From NCBI GenBank assembly GCA_026874595.1, contig CM049306.1, forward strand, positions 106,219,142 to 106,283,141: a stretch of DNA of 64,000 nt, read 5' to 3'. The number at the start of each line of letters is the position of its first letter. The first letter of the stretch is position 1. Position numbers and translations under genes: made by a program. This document shows positions 61,301-64,000 of this stretch, one piece after another. This DNA is from Sipunculus nudus (taxonomy: Eukaryota > Annelida > Sipuncula > Golfingiida > Sipunculidae). The notes under the pieces were generated by a model. The model worked only from the letters and a program-made list of their open reading frames with translations. It searched no databases and was not told where the DNA came from.

Positions 61301-63059
61301 TACCATCTGTTTGAGATTCATAACCCCTATATGGAAAAATTAGTCCTGAATGTATTTCTCGCCGATTCGCATTTTTTAAGTTGGCGAAGTATAAGAAAAC
61401 TTAGCTGTCCTTTGTCACATGGAAGAAAGGTTAACAGAGCGATCACGTGACTGTCCACGTAGAGATGATCCAGTGGTGGTCTCGATTTTTCACCTTAGAT
61501 ATACGAGTCTGACAGTGAAACCCAAATCGTCTGGAGGTCCTGTCAAGGCCGCTCTTATTACCATGACAACCAACCCTGATGGTGCTCCTACATGCCCGGA
61601 AAGGAAAGTTGCTGCGATCCTCAAATTTATCAATTAAAGGTTGTCTGGTAGGTCTGGTCCAATGGGACACTTTCCCTAAACTTACGTGCGTTCAGTACCA
61701 ATACCTTCTGGAATCTCCTGGGAAAGCGAGAAGAAAACAGGCAGAAGAAGATCAATGGTCTGGAGAATATCGCTCTAAGAACGTTGGTCACATCGTTCTA
61801 TGCAGGCTGTTCTCTAGAAAAGCCATAGTTTTGGGAATATCGTTGGACAAACGATGATTTGTGAAGTACCATTGTCTGAAAAAAAAAAATTTAAAAAAGA
61901 ACGGCCTATGGGCCCTTTATGGTCGTGAAAATGGTGTTCTAGTAAGAATTGGCTTGAAATATAGTCCTATGAACAATGGATTGACATAATATATAAATTG
62001 TCTAGAAATATTATTCTAGTAAAATATGGTTCTAGGAATGACGGTCTAGAAATTATGACCCCAGGAACAATGAGCGAGGGAGTACTGTTCTACCCATATA
62101 TTGGTTTAAAGTATACTGTTTGAGAAACAAAGGTTTGGTCTAAATGTTAGTTTATGATTTTTTTCTGGATTGATTTTTAGAAATATTGTTCTTCGGTGAA
62201 CCTTCCTTGAAATATGTATACCTTCAGTTTCCTCTATTCTCTCTTGCTGACAACGATGTAGGATCCATGAAATTCCTCTTGCTGTGTTGAGGAACATCTT
62301 TCCACACTATCCCTGGTCTATCCGTGACTTTTCAAGAAGTGCACGTTCACAGATGAGGTCATGATCTTCTTGAAGGAAGGGCAAGAAATATTTCGAGTAC
62401 GTGCGGTAATTTGGGTTTAAATAGATTGAAAACTGACATCACTTTTGGATATCAAAATCACTTATATTAAGGAGTATTTGTGCAAATTTTGAGCTTTTAT
62501 ACTTTTTGCAAATACTTATTTTCAATTTAGTGGTAAACATCATTTGTATCGTAATGTCTTTACAAACTTGCCACAGTTTTATGCAATACTGTCGTTCTGA
62601 GGGTTATACAGCAGAAGGGATCACAACTTTCTTCGTATGGATCAAAAATGTTTCACTCAGAAAACAAAACCAAAATAAAAGAGAGAACTCAAATTGGAAT
62701 ATTTTACCAGTCATAATGATTAGGAAATTGCTTCAAGTGTGAACTGATATATTTATCTTCCGAAATTTCATAATAAAAAAATATTGATATAAGGTTCTAT
62801 CTAGATTAATTAATGACCATGTCATGTTCACAATAATTATGCTTTGTTTTGCTGACTTTACAGACAGAAGGAAAAAAAGATTAATTAACGAGAAAAAAGA
62901 TGCTATGATGAATGTTAGCAGCATTGTGCGTCTAAATTGAAACTAAGGAAAAAATCTGAGATCAGAGCAAGAGACTTCTGTTTTAGAGAGTGAGACTATC
63001 AACGTGTTGTGTGTCATGAAGGTGCTTCGACAGAGAAATATTGGGTGTTACATCAAACC
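58372..63059. other. AT-rich non-coding stretch
   Basis: No coding exon is supported. Frames at 61.4-61.9 kb (72 and 92 codons on the + strand, 75 on the - strand) sit in slightly GC-richer sequence but match no domain. Phrases such as CTAGAAATTATGACC and TCTAGAAATATTATTCTAG near 62.0 kb give a loose, degenerate repetition. Confidence 0.45.
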
Positions 63060-63340
63060 CTGCCTGGTTCCTTGTAATGGTTTTCATAGATCTTCTAGTT
63101 CACCGCTTGGCAGTTGTAAACGGCCCCATAACATTCACGGGGGCGGCGGACTGACTCTCTAGAAACCCGCGAGAAAGGGCGAAGCCGGCGTGAACCCCTG
63201 GCCGTTCTCAGACTCTCTTATTAGCACATGATGAAAACTCCAATAATCATTGTCTCTTGAGTTTCTCATTAATAAATATTGAGGAGAAACTGATGGCAGA
63301 TTTACTCTCAGATTTACGCCGAGGCCATTAACTTGTTTCT
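63060..63340. promoter_or_regulatory. Complex GC-moderate segment, candidate conserved non-coding element
   Basis: It stands out from AT-rich surroundings. It has GGGGGCGGCGGAC, GCCGGCGTGAACCCC and then several homeodomain-like TTATTAG / TCATTAATAAAT / CCATTAAC cores within 120 bp. No open frame was found. Regulatory function is inferred from composition and motif density only. Confidence 0.22.
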
Positions 63341-64000
63341 GTTCTTAGCTTACATGTTTACCTAGCCAGTGGTATTGAAACTCCTTGCCATTTCCTTGTC
63401 AGATGCGATTTTCATCAAATTTTCTCTTGTTGTTAAAGTTTGCTGTGTGCTTTTACAGAATCCCGTTTCCTTAACAAAAACCATATAAAGAACAATGGCC
63501 ACGAACTCCATACACACGGCCAAATGAGTACAAGACGCGATGCATTCTATCTCATATAAAAATAGGACAAAGGGTTGTCTCTAGCAATAACATCCTAGAT
63601 CAAACAACAATATAGGAAAACGTGGATATCTTGTAATTCTTTCAACATATTAATTTGAAAATAAATCTAATTGATATCATATCAGGTTAAACCTATATCC
63701 AGGAAGACCAGTGAGAGACGGGCGACACAGGCACTTTGATATTATTCCTGTATTAAAACGACTTACACTTACATAATCGGAACAATCACAGGAAGATCAT
63801 TATCTTATGAATCCTTTCGAATTACTCTGTTATCGAAATAGGAAATGACATTATTTCACGAAGAGGTTATCGCAAGCCCATTCTCTCCGTCTCTCTGTCT
63901 CTCTCTCTGAACCTAAGCATAACCCAGACATATTCTATAATCAAAGCCGATGTTTCTTGTGTTTTGCTTGTAACAACACAAGCATACCACGCATTCAACC
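63341..64000. other. Non-coding right edge
   Basis: AT-rich. It has a short CT-rich microsatellite (TCTCTCTGTCTCTCTCTCTG) at about 63890-63909. No gene was seen. Confidence 0.5.

Noticed and set aside
1-64000. tRNA and rRNA genes
   Set aside because: I looked for the GGTTCRANTCC B-box within a plausible cloverleaf, and for rRNA motifs, and saw none. A tRNA scan would settle it.

Overview
The window reads as nuclear DNA of an animal, most likely a bivalve mollusc (this is my inference). It is AT-rich, intron- and repeat-dominated, and carries one clear protein-coding exon. Its repeats include modules with AGGTCA-type half-sites and short G/C-tract foldback elements of the kind I associate with scallop and oyster genomes. 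There are no operons, bacterial genes or CRISPR arrays.

The one convincing host gene is a class A (rhodopsin-family) GPCR on the + strand. A single large coding exon (33480-35237) encodes the N-terminus, TM1-TM5, a very long third intracellular loop of about 340 residues, and TM6 up to LWIPYS. It ends at a perfect GTAAGT donor. TM7 and the C-tail are not visible, so the region to the right is probably intron for a long way or to the window edge. A second, much weaker coding candidate is a possible first exon at 57211-57319.

The rest is repeats and unannotated non-coding DNA. From left to right: an (AT)n tract; copy 1 of a ~470 bp dispersed repeat (3379-3847); a hairpin; an E-box cluster; a 128 bp duplication; a G/C-tract MITE with a 5 bp target duplication (5658-5854); a ~2 kb polypurine satellite punctuated at both ends by GGCGCC (9482-11480), abutting a monomer of a ~160 bp repeat whose other copies lie at 15.2-15.5 kb; a second G/C-tract MITE (14608-14817); a 15 bp minisatellite (18285-18660); a ~1 kb element made of 301 bp modules (20389-21410); copy 2 of the ~470 bp repeat (26455-26942); a decayed LINE 3' end (about 31166-31760, minus strand); the GPCR exon; a 37 bp satellite split by a 2.85 kb hAT-like insertion (36290-40470); an exact 52 bp duplication; a TATA/poly(A)-bearing LTR-like unit followed by a 90 bp TA-flanked MITE (54.1-54.96 kb); an asymmetric foldback element (55764-56436); and two long (AT)n tracts.

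The most notable signals are the GPCR loop, with five basophilic kinase-type sites and a PPxY motif; the transposon nested in a satellite with recognisable 8 bp target duplications; the polypurine/GGCGCC satellite; and the foldback element with unequal arms. I found no tRNA or rRNA gene by eye. Family assignments rest on pattern recognition, not on database searches.
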